Positions 20,165 through 32,371 of a DNA stretch of 64,000 nucleotides are shown in pieces (position 1 is the first letter of the stretch; each line of letters starts with the position of its first letter). The DNA is from Candidatus Synoicihabitans palmerolidicus (GTDB taxonomy: Bacteria > Verrucomicrobiota > Verrucomicrobiia > Opitutales > Opitutaceae). Location of the stretch: assembly GCA_020809425.1 (NCBI GenBank), contig JAGGDC010000001.1, positions 1,873,001-1,937,000 of the forward strand, in the 5' to 3' direction. A program made the translations under genes and the position numbers. Below the pieces are notes generated by a model. That model saw only the letters and a program-made list of their open reading frames with translations, ran no database searches and had not been told where the DNA came from.

Positions 20165-21640
20165 CGGATTTTTTCCCCCGCGTGGCCGAGACAGGCGATG
20201 ATCGTCTCGGTCATGCGTTTGGTTTCCTCAGGGTCCCGGACCTGGATGGAAACCACCCCCGCTTCCTTCGCCGGGTAATCATTGCCCCCCAGAAAAAAGC
20301 GCGTCGCCGATGAACACCATCTCGTCGATGGCAATACCGAGCGTATCGCGGAGTTTGCTGATGCCGTAGGCCTTATCGATGCCCTGCTGGGTCACATCAA
20401 TGGAGGTCGAGCCCCCCACGCGCACGGAAAACTCCGGGATGAGTTTATCCAAGAGAACCTTGATCTGCTTCCGCTTGGCAAAGTCGGGATCCCATTTCTT
20501 TTTCTCTTCGAGCGGCGCCTGCTGCCCCAAGGCAGAAAACGTAATCTGGCTTCCCCGGTCTTCGATGGTTTCGCCCCAAGTCTTTGCAGCTTTGAAGCCC
20601 GCAGTTTCGAGCGCCTGCTCGAGCGAGCTGACGATCTGCTTCGATTCATCGGCGCTGAAATCCTCGGAGTAGATCTTTTCCCAATCGGCGGCGAATTGGT
20701 AAAACTTCGTTCCGCAGGTGGGCAGCAGCGACAGGTTTTTCAGGTGTTCGTCGTGAGGCAGATTGGCGAGCAACTGCTCTTTAAACTGGGGCCAGTCGCC
20801 GCCTGAAATCACCGCCACCTTCGCCATGCCCAGCAGCGCGCTGAGGAGCGTGGCCATCTCGGCATCGAGCGATGCTCTGCTTTCGGCGAGCGTGCCATCC
20901 AGATCGAAAACGATGAGTTTTTTACCAACGGCGGTGCCGGCATCCTGCATGCGAGATTCCATCGGCGGATGACCCAGCGGGATCTCGCCGCCTTCGTTTT
21001 CCCAGCGCTCCACGGCCTTCTGTTTCAGGCTGGCCCGCGCAGACTCGGTGCCGGTCCCCGGCGATTCGGACGCGACGACATTCCATTGTTCGATGGCAGG
21101 CTCGTCGGGCCGATCGTGCTCGAAGCAAAGAATGCTATGCGAGGCGGTGCTGAGCAAAAACGGACGGGCCTGCTCGACGGCCAGGCCAATCCAACGGGCA
21201 GCGAGCACGCGTCCGAAATGGCCGTGCGTAAACAGCGCGACGTCGCCCGATAGGGTGCGCAAGCGAGCGATCAACCGGTCCGTCCGGATGGCGATTTGGA
21301 CCGGCGACTCGCCGTGCGACGCACCGTCGTGAAAGATCGTCCACTCCGGCCGCTCGCGGCAGATGTTGTCACCGAGTCGGCCTTCGTAGTCGCCGTAGTC
21401 CCATTCGGCGAGGTCGGGTTCAACCTCGGCCCAGGGAGCCGGCGCGGCCAAGGCACATGTTTGCCGGGCTCGCTGGAGCGGACTGGTCAGCACCCGCGAA
21501 AACGTGATGCCATGCAGGCGCACGCCCAACGCCCGAGCCTCGCCCTCCCCCTTTGCGGTCAGAGGAAGATCTGTGCGACCCGTGTGCTGGCCAGGGATGG
21601 ACCAGACGGTCTCACCAATGACGGAGGAGATGAAGGCGAA
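20161..21640 (-). pseudogene. Histidine phosphatase - HAD-IIB phosphatase fusion, frameshifted
   Basis: GETVWSIPGQHTGRTDLPLTAKGEGEARALGVRLHG...TSPLQRARQTCALA...LFTHGHFGRVLAARW joined in one ORF to KKLIVFDLDGTLAESRASLDAEMATLLSALLGMAKVAVISGGDW...EMVFIGDALFSGGQ, with a frame break just before the stop and another at the RHG motif (CGTCATTGGTGAG). Confidence 0.75.
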
Positions 21641-21799
21641 GCGTCATAACAGGACCACTCCGCAGGCTTGAGCGCCCATCAGCAGTTGCGGATTCATATT
21701 AGCGTGCAGTCTACGCCAAAGCGCCGCGTGAGCGTATGGGGTCTTGCCCCACCGCACCGCGACCCGCGCCGTCCGGCAAGGGATCACGTTCAAAGACCT

Positions 21800-22147
21800 T
21801 CTTGCCGCCTAAATCTAAGCCGGTTTGCATGGCACTCACATGCCGAAAAAGCTTCCGCTCCCCGCAAAAATCCGGCTGCCCTTCCCGTCGCTTGGGAACC
21901 CGATGGAACCGTCACCCCGGCTCGCTCCAATGCCGAGCTTTACGCCATCTTGGAGAAGGAAGACATTGCGATTGTTCACCGCGTCTCTAAGTCACACCAA
22001 GCCGCAGCCATGAGCGACCAATCCCGCACCCTCGCCTCCCTGCGCGACACACTACTGCCGAAGCTATTGAGCAGGGAGCTGAGCGTGGCGGGCGGCAACT
22101 CTCCGGAATGGCCGGATAGTTCAAACCAAAGGAGACTGAACCCATGA
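21800..22147 (+). pseudogene. Type I restriction specificity subunit (HsdS) C-terminal remnant
   Basis: MSDQSRTLASLRDTLLPKLLSRELSV is the HsdS-type C-terminal helix motif; no complete upstream domain. Confidence 0.55.
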
Positions 22148-22790
22148 ACAAAGATTCAGAAACGCCGCCGCCGGATGGCCAGTTCCTCGTTTACCAGACG
22201 GAGGACGGAAAGCAGAAGCTTGAGGTGCGGTTCGAGGGCTAGACCGTCTGGCTCTCGCAGCAGCATATGCTCGAGCTGCTCCAGACGACCAAGCGGAACG
22301 GCAGGCAGCACCTAAAAGGCAACTTGCCGAGGGGAAGTTGGTCCAAGATTCAGTAGTAAAGGATTCCTTTACTACTGCCGACGACGGGAAGAACTACGCG
22401 ACCCGTTTCTACAATCTCGATGCCATCATACCAGACGGAGGATGGTCACACGCGCATCCAATGCCGTTTTTCAAACGAGATGCTGTGGCTAACGCAGGCG
22501 CTCATTTCCGAGCCGTTCTAAGTCCCGGTGCCGACAGTAAACGAGCATTTACGCGGATGGGTAACTGGCCGACGGGGGCAACTGTTCGGAAATTCCGAAT
22601 AGTTCGAATCGAGGGCAAGCGGGACGTGGCGCGGGAGATCGGACACTATAACCTGGAAGCCGTCCTCGCCGTCGGGTTCAGCGTGCGTAGCCACCACACA
22701 CGCAGTTCACCACCTATCACTCGGCTGCATGAACAGGCTCATGCACGGGGTGAAGGATACGAAGTTCGAGATTAAAGCCGCGGTAGCGCG
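22144..22790 (+). pseudogene. RhuM-family protein remnants (two fused fragments)
   Basis: DGKQKLEVRFEG*TVWLSQQHMLELLQTTKRN...LVQDSVVKDSFTTADDGKNYATRFYNLDAII, then a second RhuM-like N-terminus (YQTEDGHTRIQCRFSNEMLWLTQALIS) and RKFRIVRIEGKRDVAREIGHYNLEAVLAVGFSVRS. Confidence 0.65.
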
Positions 22791-22797
22791 GCGGATC

Positions 22798-25172
22798 TCA
22801 TGGGGTCGCGTCCCACTTCCAGTTGCGGATCTCCGGCATGTCCTGGCCGTTTTGGTTGATGTAGTGGCGGTGCTCGATGAGCTTGGCCTCGAGCTTCCGT
22901 TTTAAGGTGCGGCCTTTTTCGCCCGTGTCGGGCAGGCGGTCGATCGTGTCCATCACGAAGTGGAAGCGGTCGAGATCGTTGAGCACGGTCATGTCGAAGG
23001 GCGTCGTGATCGTGCCCTCTTCCTTGTAACCGCGAACATGAAAGTTTCTGTGATTGGCTCGTCGATACGTCAATTGGTGGATCAACGACGGGTAGGCATG
23101 GAAGGCAAAGATGACGGGCTTGTCCGCCGTGAAGAGCGCGTCGAAGTCGGTGTCGTTCAGGCCGTGCGGATGCTCGCTCTCCGGCTGGAGTTTCATGACG
23201 TCGACCACATTGACCACGCGGACTTCAAGCTCGGGCAAATGCTCCCGCAGGATCGAGACCGCGGCGAGCGTCTCCAGGGTGGGCACGTCGCCACAGCAGG
23301 CCATGACGACGTCGGGCGTAGCGCTTTCGTCGTTGCTGGCCCATTCCCAGACGCCAATGCCGGCCGCGCAGTGCTTGGCAGCGGCGTCCATCGTCAGCCA
23401 TTGCGGCGCGGGGTGTTTGCCGGCGATCACGACGTTCACGTAGTGTCGGCTGCGCAGGCAGTGATCCATGATCGACAGCAGGCAGTTGGCGTTCGGCGGC
23501 AGATAAACCCTCACGACCGACGTCTTCTTGTTCACAACGTGATCGATGAAGCCGGGATCCTGATGGGTGAACCCGTTGTGATCCTGGCGCCAGACGTGCG
23601 ACGCGAGCAGGTAGTTCAACGAGGCGATTTTGTGGCGCCACGGCAGGCCGGCCGTGACCTTGAGCCACTTGGCGTGCTGATTGAACATCGAATCGACGAT
23701 GTGGATGAACGCTTCGTAGCAGTTGAAGAGGCCGTGCCGTCCGGTAAGGAGATAGCCTTCGAGCCAGCCTTCGCACTGATGCTCGCTGAGAATTTCCATC
23801 ACACGTCCTTGGCACGCCAGAAACCCGTCATGCGGCAACACGGCCGCTTCCCATTGGCGGTCCGTCGTTTTGAAAAACGCTTCCAAGCCGTTGGACAACG
23901 TTTCCTTGGGGCCGAAGACGCGGAAGTTCCGTTGGGTTTCATTTTGCTTCGCCACGTCGCGCAGAAACGGTCCGAGCACATGGGTGTCGCCGAGACCGGG
24001 CGCACCCGGCACGGGCACGATGGCGGCGTAGTTGCGATAGTCGGGCATGCGCAGATCCCGGAGTAACTTGCCGCCGTTGGCATGCGAATTCGCGCCCATG
24101 CGACGATCGCCCTTGGGCGCCAACTCGGCCAGCTCCGGTCTCAAGCGGCCTTGCTCGTCAAAGAGCTCCTGCGGTCGATAACTGCGCAGCCACGCGTCCA
24201 GCATGCTAAGATGTTCGGGATGCGTCCGGGGATCAGACAGCGGCACCTGATGCGCGCGGAACGAGCCTGCGATCTGCTGGCTGTCTATCCAAGTCGGACT
24301 GGTCCAACCCTTGGGCGCAATGAGTACGATCATGGGCCAGCGGGGACGCGTGCCGTTGTCGAGCACACGGGCCTCGTGCTGGAGACGTTGGGTGTCGCCC
24401 ACCCCAACTCCATCGTGGCCGCCATCGCTTCGTGCATGACCGCATGGTCGGCGTGGTAGTCCACGAAATACGGCGTCCAACCGTAGCCCCGGAACAACTG
24501 CTCCAGTTCGTCGCGCGTGATTCGGGCCAAGATCGTGGGATTCGAAATCTTGTAGCCGTTGAGATGCAGGATCGGCAGCACCGCACCGTCGGTGACCGGA
24601 CTCAGAAATTTATTGGAATGCCAGGCGGTGGCGAGCGGACCGGTTTCCGCTTCGCCGTTGCCGACCACGCAGGCGACGATCAAGTCGGGATTGTCGAACA
24701 CTGCGCCGAAGGAATGACTGAGCGAATAACCCAGTTCCCCCCCCCCCTCGTGGATCGACCCCGGCGTCTCCGGCGCCGCGTGACTGGGAATGCTGCCGGG
24801 AAAGGAAAACTGGAGGAACAGCTTCTGCAGCCCGGCCTCATCCTGACTGATGTCCGGGTAGACCTCGCTGTAGGTGCCTTCCAAATACGTGTTGCCCACG
24901 ACGGCCGGACCACCGTGACCGGGCCCGGACACGTAGATCATGTCGAGGTCATGCGCCTTGATGACGCGATTGAGGTACGCGTAGATGAAGTTCTGTCCCG
25001 GGGTCGTGCCCCAATGGCCAAGCAGCATGTGCTTCACGTCGTTGATCGCGAGTGGCCGGCGCAGCAGCGGGTTGTCGAACAGGTAAATCTGGCCGACCGA
25101 GAGGTAGTTTGCCGCTCGCCAATAGGCGTCGATTCTGCGGAGCAAGTCTGGTGTAAGGGTGTTCGTTTTCAT
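22798..25172 (-). pseudogene. xfp: Phosphoketolase, single frameshift near 24400
   Basis: Two overlapping ORFs reconstruct a full-length enzyme: [65 protein letters not shown] ... [45 protein letters not shown]. Confidence 0.95.
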
Positions 25173-25232
25173 GCGTACTGAGGATGTTTGATCGCGATGA
25201 TCCGCCGGTCCGGGGCGGATCACCGGCGAAGG

Positions 25233-25361
25233 TTATTTTCGAGTGAGTTTTATGACCACCAGGACGAGAATGACGAAGACGAGCAGGCCGATCGCCGGCC
25301 CCAGCCACATGCCGCCGCTGTGCATCCAGCCACTCATCCATCCGTGGTTAGAGTTCATCAT
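25233..25361 (-). CDS. Small single-TM protein (42 aa)
   Basis: MMNSNHGWMSGWMHSGGMWLGPAIGLLVFVILVLVVIKLTRK*; His/Met/Trp-rich N-terminus plus TM helix. Not in the supplied ORF track. Confidence 0.45.
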   Translation of the reverse strand: MMNSNHGWMSGWMHSGGMWLGPAIGLLVFVILVLVVIKLTRK

Positions 25362-25404
25362 GATGTTGGGTCCGCGTGGGGGGCGTGATCGGTGGGCGAG
25401 CGGG

Positions 25405-25630
25405 TCATTTCTTGCCCGGACCCTCCAAGGCGAAGCGGATCTTCAACGTTACCTGCCAGTGACGGACTTTGCCTTTTTAGATGTTGCCGCGCGTATCGAT
25501 CACCTGGAACCAGCTCAAATGCTTGACGGTTTGAGTGGGCGCGCTGAATGGCCAGGTTCACCGCGTCTTCGATGGACGTGGAGGATGTGCCAGTGAGTTC
25601 GATGATTTTTTAGACGGTTGGATCTTTCAT
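25405..25630 (-). pseudogene. Dodecin-like protein, disrupted
   Basis: MKDPTV*KIIELTGTSSTSIEDAVNLAIQRAH | [41 protein letters not shown]; two TAA stops and one frameshift. Confidence 0.75.
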
Positions 25631-25757
25631 AAAAACAAGCAGGGATGCGGTGACCAACGTTCGTTCCCCCTAGGACGAGGAGACACTTACGATAGTGAAC
25701 CTACGCCCGCCTGGTGCCCATGGGGTCTATCCCTACTTCAATCGGGGGCGGGGCCTC

Positions 25758-26942
25758 TCAGATGGTTTCGTTCGTTCGGAGTTTGAGCACATCGCCAACC
25801 GAGCGCGCGATCATTTGTTCCTCGTCGGTGGGAATGACCCGCACATTCACTTCTGCAGAATCCGTCGATATCAATCGGCGTTTTTCCGATTGCGGGAGCG
25901 ATGCAGTTTGATGCCTAGAAACTCGAGGCCCGTGCAAATACGCTCCCGGATGATCGGCGCGTTTTCACCGATACCACCGGAAAAAACGAGCGTATCCAAC
26001 CCACCGAGCGCAGCGGCATAAGCGCCGATTCACTTCTTGGCCTGGTAGCAAAATCGCTCAATGGCCTCGGCCGCGCGCACGTCCTCAGCCTCGCGGTCGA
26101 GCAGATCGCGCACATCCGATCTCGATTCGGAGACGCCGAATAAGCCCGACTCGTGGTTCACCATGTGTTCGAACTGCCCGGGCGTCATCTTTTCGCGGCG
26201 CGAAAGAAACGACAGCAGACCCGGATCCAGCTCGCCGACGCGCGTGCTCTCTTATCACGAGGCCGGCCGCCGGCGTGAAGCCCATGCTGGTGTCGATGCT
26301 CTTGCCGTCGCGCACGGCGGCGAGGCTCGCCCCGTTGCCGAGATGAGCGAGGATGACGCGGTCGCGCTTCGCCGCCGGATCACCAAGACGGGCGAGTTCC
26401 TCCATCAAAAAAGCGTAGGATAAACCTTAAAACCCGTAGCGTTCGACACCTTTGGCCGCGTAGCGCCGCGGGATGGGCAGGAGCCTGGCCACGCGTGGCA
26501 TCGTGTGGTGAAAAGCCGTGTCGAAACACGCCACTTGGGGCAGACGGGGATGGCGGCGACGGATCGCCTCGATCAGTTCGATCTCACGCGGGAGGTGCTC
26601 CGGGTCTTAGGGCGTGATACGGGGCAACTCCGCCAGATACTTCGGAGTGACACGGACCGGTGCGGTATGATGCATGCCATGCACCACCCGATGTCCAACC
26701 GCGCGGAGAGACGAACAGTACGGTTCCTGCTCGAGCCATCTGATCAGGAATTCGGCCGCCGTGCGATGATCGGACGCCTTTAGTCGCACCGGCGATGCGA
26801 CCACGCCGGCCGCATCGACGGAGACCAGATTGGTGCCAGTCAGGCCGATGCGATCAATCCGTCCCGAGCATGACGGCTGGGAGGCACCCGGTTCAAACCA
26901 AGCGAAGCGAATGCTGGATAACCCCCCGTTCAGCGTGAGCAC
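25758..26942 (-). pseudogene. ackA: Acetate kinase, multiply disrupted
   Basis: [122 protein letters not shown]-like region in several frames. Confidence 0.9.
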
Positions 26943-27087
26943 GTGGGGCCGAGGAAAAGCGTTGGAGGGGGATGCGGGAAGACGGTCGATGCGCCATCAT
27001 GCCGATCGTCACCCCTGCTGACCATGGGGTGTTCAGCTACGGTTGTGGTTCCCCGGTTCAGCCGCGCTTCACGTAGGGTTTAACCCC

Positions 27088-29480
27088 ATGGCTATTCCCT
27101 CGGGGTTGCGCACATTATGCGCCACGCCACCGCTCCCGCAGCTGGGCCCCTTTTCCGTGCCACAAACAACTCTCTCTCTCTTCTCCGATCGACGCTGGCC
27201 ACCCGCCAAGAAGATCGCCTTCATCGGTAGCTATCCGCCTCGCCAATGCGGCATCGCTACGTTCACGGAGGAGCTCCGCCGGGCAGTAGTTGCCCATGGG
27301 GGGCACCGAGGCGTGTGCGGTCGTCGCTATCAACGACGGCGCGGAAAACTACGCCTACCCACCGGAGGTCATCTTTGAGATCAATGAGCAGGATATCGCG
27401 AGCTACGAACGCGCCGCCGAATTGCTTAATCAGTCCGGCATCAACGTTGTGTGCCTACAGCACGAATTCGTGATCTTCGGCGGCAGCGCAGGTGGCCATA
27501 TCCTGGCGCTCCTCCGGACCCTAAAAATGCCTGTGGTCACCACGCTGCACACGTTGCTGCGCGATCCCGGTCCGGAACAGCAGCGCGTCATGGAAGCCTT
27601 GATCAAAGTTTCCGCCCGGCTCGTCGTCATGACCGAGCGGGGACGCCGGTTCCTGCGCGAGATCTACAACGCGCCCGCCGACAAGATCGACATCATCGCG
27701 CATGGCATCCACGACGTGCCTTTCGAGGAACCAGATCGTTTCAAAACCCTCTTCGCGGTGGACGACCGCCCGGTGCTGCTGACCTTCGGTTTGCTCTCGC
27801 CCAACAAAGGCATCGAGCAAGTCCTCAACGCCCTGCCCGCCATCATCGCGGCATTTCCCCGAACCGTGTATCTCGTGCTCGGCGCCACCCACCCAAATCT
27901 CGTGCGCGAACACGGGGAAGATTATCGCCTGGGCCTGGAGCGTCTGGCCAAGAACAACGGCGTCGAGCAAAACGTAATTTTCTATAACCGTTACGTGGAC
28001 CTGCTCGAGTTGAAGGACTTCATCGGCGCGGCCGACGTCTATGTCACCCCTTATCAGAACGAGCGTCAGATCGTCTCCGGCACGCTCGCCTACGCGTTTG
28101 GCGCGGGTAAGGCCGTGGTCTCGCCCCCCCCTACTGGCACGCCGGCGAGCTGCTCGATCATGGACTCGGCGTGTTGGTTCCGTTCGGCGACAGCGATGCC
28201 ATCGCCCGCGAAGTGTGCGATCTGTTGCGCGACGAACCCCGCCGGCTGACCATGCGGCAAAACGCCTACCGGGTCGGTCGCGATATGGTGTGGAGCCGTT
28301 CGGCCGCCCATTATCTGAGGAGCTTCGCGACCGCGCGCACCGTGTATGCGGACACCCAACGACGCACGCTGCTCGTGCGCACGCTCGCCGAGGCGCCGAT
28401 GCATCTACCGACGCTCAACCTCAACCACGTGCGACGCATGAGCGACCCGACCGGCATGATGCAACACGCATTGTATTCGGTTCCTAACTACTCCCACGGT
28501 TACTGCACCGACGACAATGCTCGCGCCCTCATGCTCACCCTGCTCTGGACGCAGCTCGGTGAGACCCAGCGGGTCATCAGCGCGCTCACCACAACCTACA
28601 CCGCCTTTCTGGCCCACGCGTTCAATCCCGATCAGCGACGTTTCCTCAACTTCATGAGCTACGACCGTCGCTGGCTCGAGACCCAGGGCTCGGAAGATTC
28701 TCATGGCCGGGCCCTCTGGGCACTGGGCGTGTGCGTCAGGCGATCGCGGCTGCCGCCTCCTGGCGGGCCAATTGTTTGCCGTCGCGCTGCCCACGATCAC
28801 CGCCCTGGTGCATCCCCGCACCTGGGCCTTCGCCCTGCTTGGTATCCACGAATACCTGACACACTATCCCGACGACGGTGCCGCCAACCGGATTCGAACC
28901 GTATTGGCGGAACGCTTGATGACCCGCTTTGTGGAGCACGCCCGGGACGACTGGCAGTGGTTGGCTGACCGACGCCACCTACGATAACGCCCGCCTCCCT
29001 CACGCCCTCATCCAGTGTGGCCACGCCACCGACCAGCCGGCGATGGTGGAAACCGGCCTCGCGGCGCTGCACTGGCTCCTGCAAATCCAGACCTCTCCTC
29101 TCGGTATTTTCCAACCAATCGGTTCCGACTGCTTCTGTCACCGCAACGGCACCCGCGCCTTCTTCGATCAGCAACCGGTCGAAGTGCAGGCCACGGGGTG
29201 TGCCTGCCTCGAGGCCTTTCGCACCACCTCGGATCCGCTCTGGCTCGAACGCGCTCACGTGGTGTTTGAGTGGTTTCTCGGCCGCAACGATCTCTCCCTC
29301 ATGCTCTACGATACCAAAACCGGCGGCTGCCGCGATGCCCTCCACTCCGACCGCGTCAACGAGAACCAGGGGGCCGAGTCCACCCTGGCATTTCATCTGG
29401 CCCGGGCCGAACTCCAGCTCGTGCACAACGACCTGGCCGCGTTCTCGCATTCGGCGCCCGTCCTGGAGGTGGCGCTATGA
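27088..29480 (+). pseudogene. GT4-type glycosyltransferase with C-terminal alpha/alpha-barrel-like domain, at least three frameshifts
   Basis: KKIAFIGSYPPRQCGIATFTEELRRAV | ...VVCLQHEFVIFGGSAGGHILALLRTLKMPVVTTLHTLL...LTFGLLSPNKGIEQVLNALPAI... | ...PNYSHGYCTDDNARALMLTLLW... | ...TDATYDNARLPHALIQCGHATDQPAMVETGL. Confidence 0.85.
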
Positions 29481-30929
29481 TTCCACTCACTCCACCCGTC
29501 TGCCCGATCGTCAACCGCACCAACATTTTCATCAACCCGGATCGCAAACGTGTACTCATCCGGCCGTTCTCACCCGGCAACGAACAGCGCATCCTGAAGA
29601 TCATCGCGCGTCTGCTCGCTCTATCAGAGCCCGAGATCGAACATCTCCTGACGCAGGTGCTGAGGGAGTTCTCAGACCGCCATCAGAAGACGAAACACAT
29701 CTTCATGGAGCGCTTCGAGTTTTGCGCCCGCATCTGGTGACCGACCGCGAACTGAGCGAAGCGCGCAAACTCGTCATTGGTTCGTATTTTACACACGAAT
29801 ACTCACTGGAGGCGGCGGCACTCTTTAATCCGTCCATCGTCTTGCATCCCGACCAGTCGGAACTGCCCACCGGCTCGATCCGTTTCGTGCTCAGTCTGCG
29901 CGCCACCGGAGAGGGTCACATTTCTTCGATCACGTTCCGCACGGGCGTGGTCGATACGAACAACCAGATTACCATCATCACGCCCACGCGCTTCGTGACC
30001 GAACCCCATGCGGTGCTGGATGCTCCCTATACGAAGTCGCAATTTTTACGCCAACTCGCCGAGTTGCGTTTCGCCGGAGAATTCACCCGCCACACCATGG
30101 ATGAGCTCCCCGCAACGGTTACCCTGCCGAAGTTGAAGGCTGCCATCGCTTTCGGGCGGAATCAGCTGATCGATGGCGAGCTCAACGGCTCGGCGGTGGC
30201 GGCACCGGCGATTCTCGACCTGGCCCATTCCAATTATCAGGTACGTTTCCCGGCCGACTACCGGATGTCGGAACGCGTGATCTTCCCCCGTTCGCCGAGC
30301 CAGCGCAATGGCATCGAGGACGCACGGTTCGTCTTGTTTCAGCACGACCGATGGCACGCGATCCTACTTCGCGACCTACACGGCCTATGACGGGCGGATG
30401 ACACACCCCCAGCTGCTCGAAACCACCGACTTCCTGGACTTCAAATTCATCACACTGAGCGGAGCCACCGTGCAGAATAAAGGCATGGCCCTGTTCCCGA
30501 GAAAAATCAGTGGCCGCTACGCCATGGTCTCACGGCAGGACAACGAGAACATCTTCCTCATGTTTTCCGACGACCTCCATTTCTGGCGCACCGCGACGAT
30601 CATTCTCAAGCCCACCTACCCCTGGGAATTCGTCCAACTCGGCAACTGCGGGTCACCCATCGAGACCGCGCAAGGCTGGCTGGTGTTGAGCCACGGGGTC
30701 GGGCCGATGCGCAAGTATTCCATCGGCGCGTTTCTGCTCGACCTCGAAGACCCCACGAAAGTGATCGGCCGCCTGGAGTCGCCGCTGATCACCCCCCGCG
30801 AGGACGAACGCGAAGGCTACGTGCCCAACGTCGTCTACTCGTGCGCTAATCATCCCGTATGCGGTATCCGATCACGCCACCCGCTTCGCCACCATCGGGC
30901 TCGACGTAGTCCTCGCCGCAATGGTCTGA
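29477..30929 (+). pseudogene. Second GH130-type protein, frameshifted
   Basis: NRTNIFINPDRKRVLIRPFSPGNEQRILKIIARLLALSE | ...EYSLEAAALFNPSIVLHPDQ...SERVIFPRSPSQRNGIEDARFVLF | ATYTAYDGRMTHPQLLETTDFLDFKFITLSGATVQNKGMALFPRKISGRYAMVSRQDNENIFLMFSDDLHFW...GNCGSPIETAQGWLVLSHGVGPMRKYSIGAFLLDLEDP. Confidence 0.88.
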
Positions 30930-30948
30930 ACACACGCGCTACCCACCG

Positions 30949-31912
30949 ATGAAATTCCAAGATTACTACGAAACCCTGGGCGTGACCCGCAACGCCACGG
31001 CGGAAGAGCTCAAACTGGCCTTCCGCAAACTCGCACGCCTTCATCATCCCGACGTCGCGCAGAATAAGATCGCCGGTGAAGCGAAATTCAAAGAGATCAA
31101 CGAGGCCTACGAAGTGCTTGGCGATCCGGCCCAGCGGAAACGCTCCGACGAACTCGGCGCGGATTGGCAAAACGAAGACGGGGGTCCAGCAAGACACCGT
31201 CGAACGCGCCCGCGTCCGGCCGAGCCGGACGTCGAGTTCAGCGGCACCGGATTCAGCGATTTTTTCGAATCCTTCTTCGCGGGTGGACGCGACGGATTCG
31301 GCTCCAGGCGCACCGCCGATCCGCGCGGCTCTACGGGTGGCGAAGCGTTCCACCACCCGGGTCAGGACGTCGAAGCGGATCTTCTCGTGACGCTCGATGA
31401 AGCCCTGCATGGCGCGGCTCGCAAGGTCTCCCTACGTCGACCCGGCATGAACCGCGAAGCCGAACGCACCGACACCTATCAAGTTAAAATCCCCGCCGGC
31501 GTGCGCGAGGGAAAGCGTATCCGCCTCACCGGTCAGGGTGGTGCTGGCTACGGAAACGCGGCGGCGGGTGATCTCTACCTGCGAGTGCGCCTCGCTCGTC
31601 ACCCGGATTTCGCGGTGCGGGCAGCCGACTTGCATTGTGATGCTGGATCTGGCGCCGTGGGAGGCGGTGCTCGGCGTGCAAGCCAAGATCCCCACGCTCG
31701 ACGGCCTCGTCTCGATGCGGGTGCCTCCGGGCACCGAGGCCGGCAGCCAACTGCGCATGCGCGCCCTCGGCCTGCGCCAGGACGACGGAACGCGCGGTAA
31801 TATTTACGTGACCATGAGAGAGCGAACCCCGCATCCCGTCTCGCCCGAAGAGCGGGCACTTTGGACGCAACTCGCCCAGCTCTCGACGTTCAAACCAAGG
31901 AAGGAATCATGA
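30949..31912 (+). pseudogene. cbpA: DnaJ-class curved DNA-binding protein (CbpA-like), frameshift near 31630
   Basis: MKFQDYYETLGVTRNATAEELKLAFRKLARLHHPDVAQNK...YEVLGDPAQRKRSDELG; C-terminal LDLAPWEAVLGVQAKIPTLDGLVSMRVPPGTEAGSQLRMRALGL in another frame. Confidence 0.9.
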
Positions 31913-32245
31913 ACCGCGCCCCCTCTGCTTCACCTTATGCGTTACTGGTGGTCCGCCGGGGCGGGAGCACGCCGGTGGGTGCACACGTTGGATGAAGCCG
32001 CCCGCGTCGTAGGGATGCACCCCGAACGGCTGCGGCACTATTGCCGACTCGGCGTGTTCGGCCCTGCGCTGGCGCATGACGATCGCGAACCCCAGTTTGA
32101 TGATGATCGGCTCTACGAACTGCGGCGCTTCGAGCATTTCCGGCAACGCCTGGGAGTGAATCCCGATGCCCTTCGATTACTCTGCGACCTCTAGCGCGAA
32201 GTAGAACACCTGCAAACCGAACTCCGCTTTTTTCGCGACCGGTGA
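31909..32245 (+). pseudogene. CbpM/MerR-like chaperone modulator, disrupted
   Basis: WVHTLDEAARVVGMHPERLRHYCRLGVFGPAL...LRLLCDL*REVEHLQTELRFFRDR*; follows cbpA. Confidence 0.7.
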
Positions 32246-32371
32246 ACTTCCGACTTCCGTCGGTGTGTCGAAGCCGGATTCTACCCCATAGCCCTCAGCG
32301 CGGCGAGCGCCCATCATAGCGGTCCCGGACACCGCAATCCCGGATTTGTCGAACGCCTTCAAAACCTACCT

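Noticed and set aside
22960-24066. 368-aa plus-strand ORF
   Set aside because: Antisense to xfp; the minus strand encodes recognisable phosphoketolase. Open frame is a high-GC artefact.
30653-31410. Minus-strand ORFs over GH130 and cbpA
   Set aside because: Plus-strand homology to GH130 and the J domain is clear.
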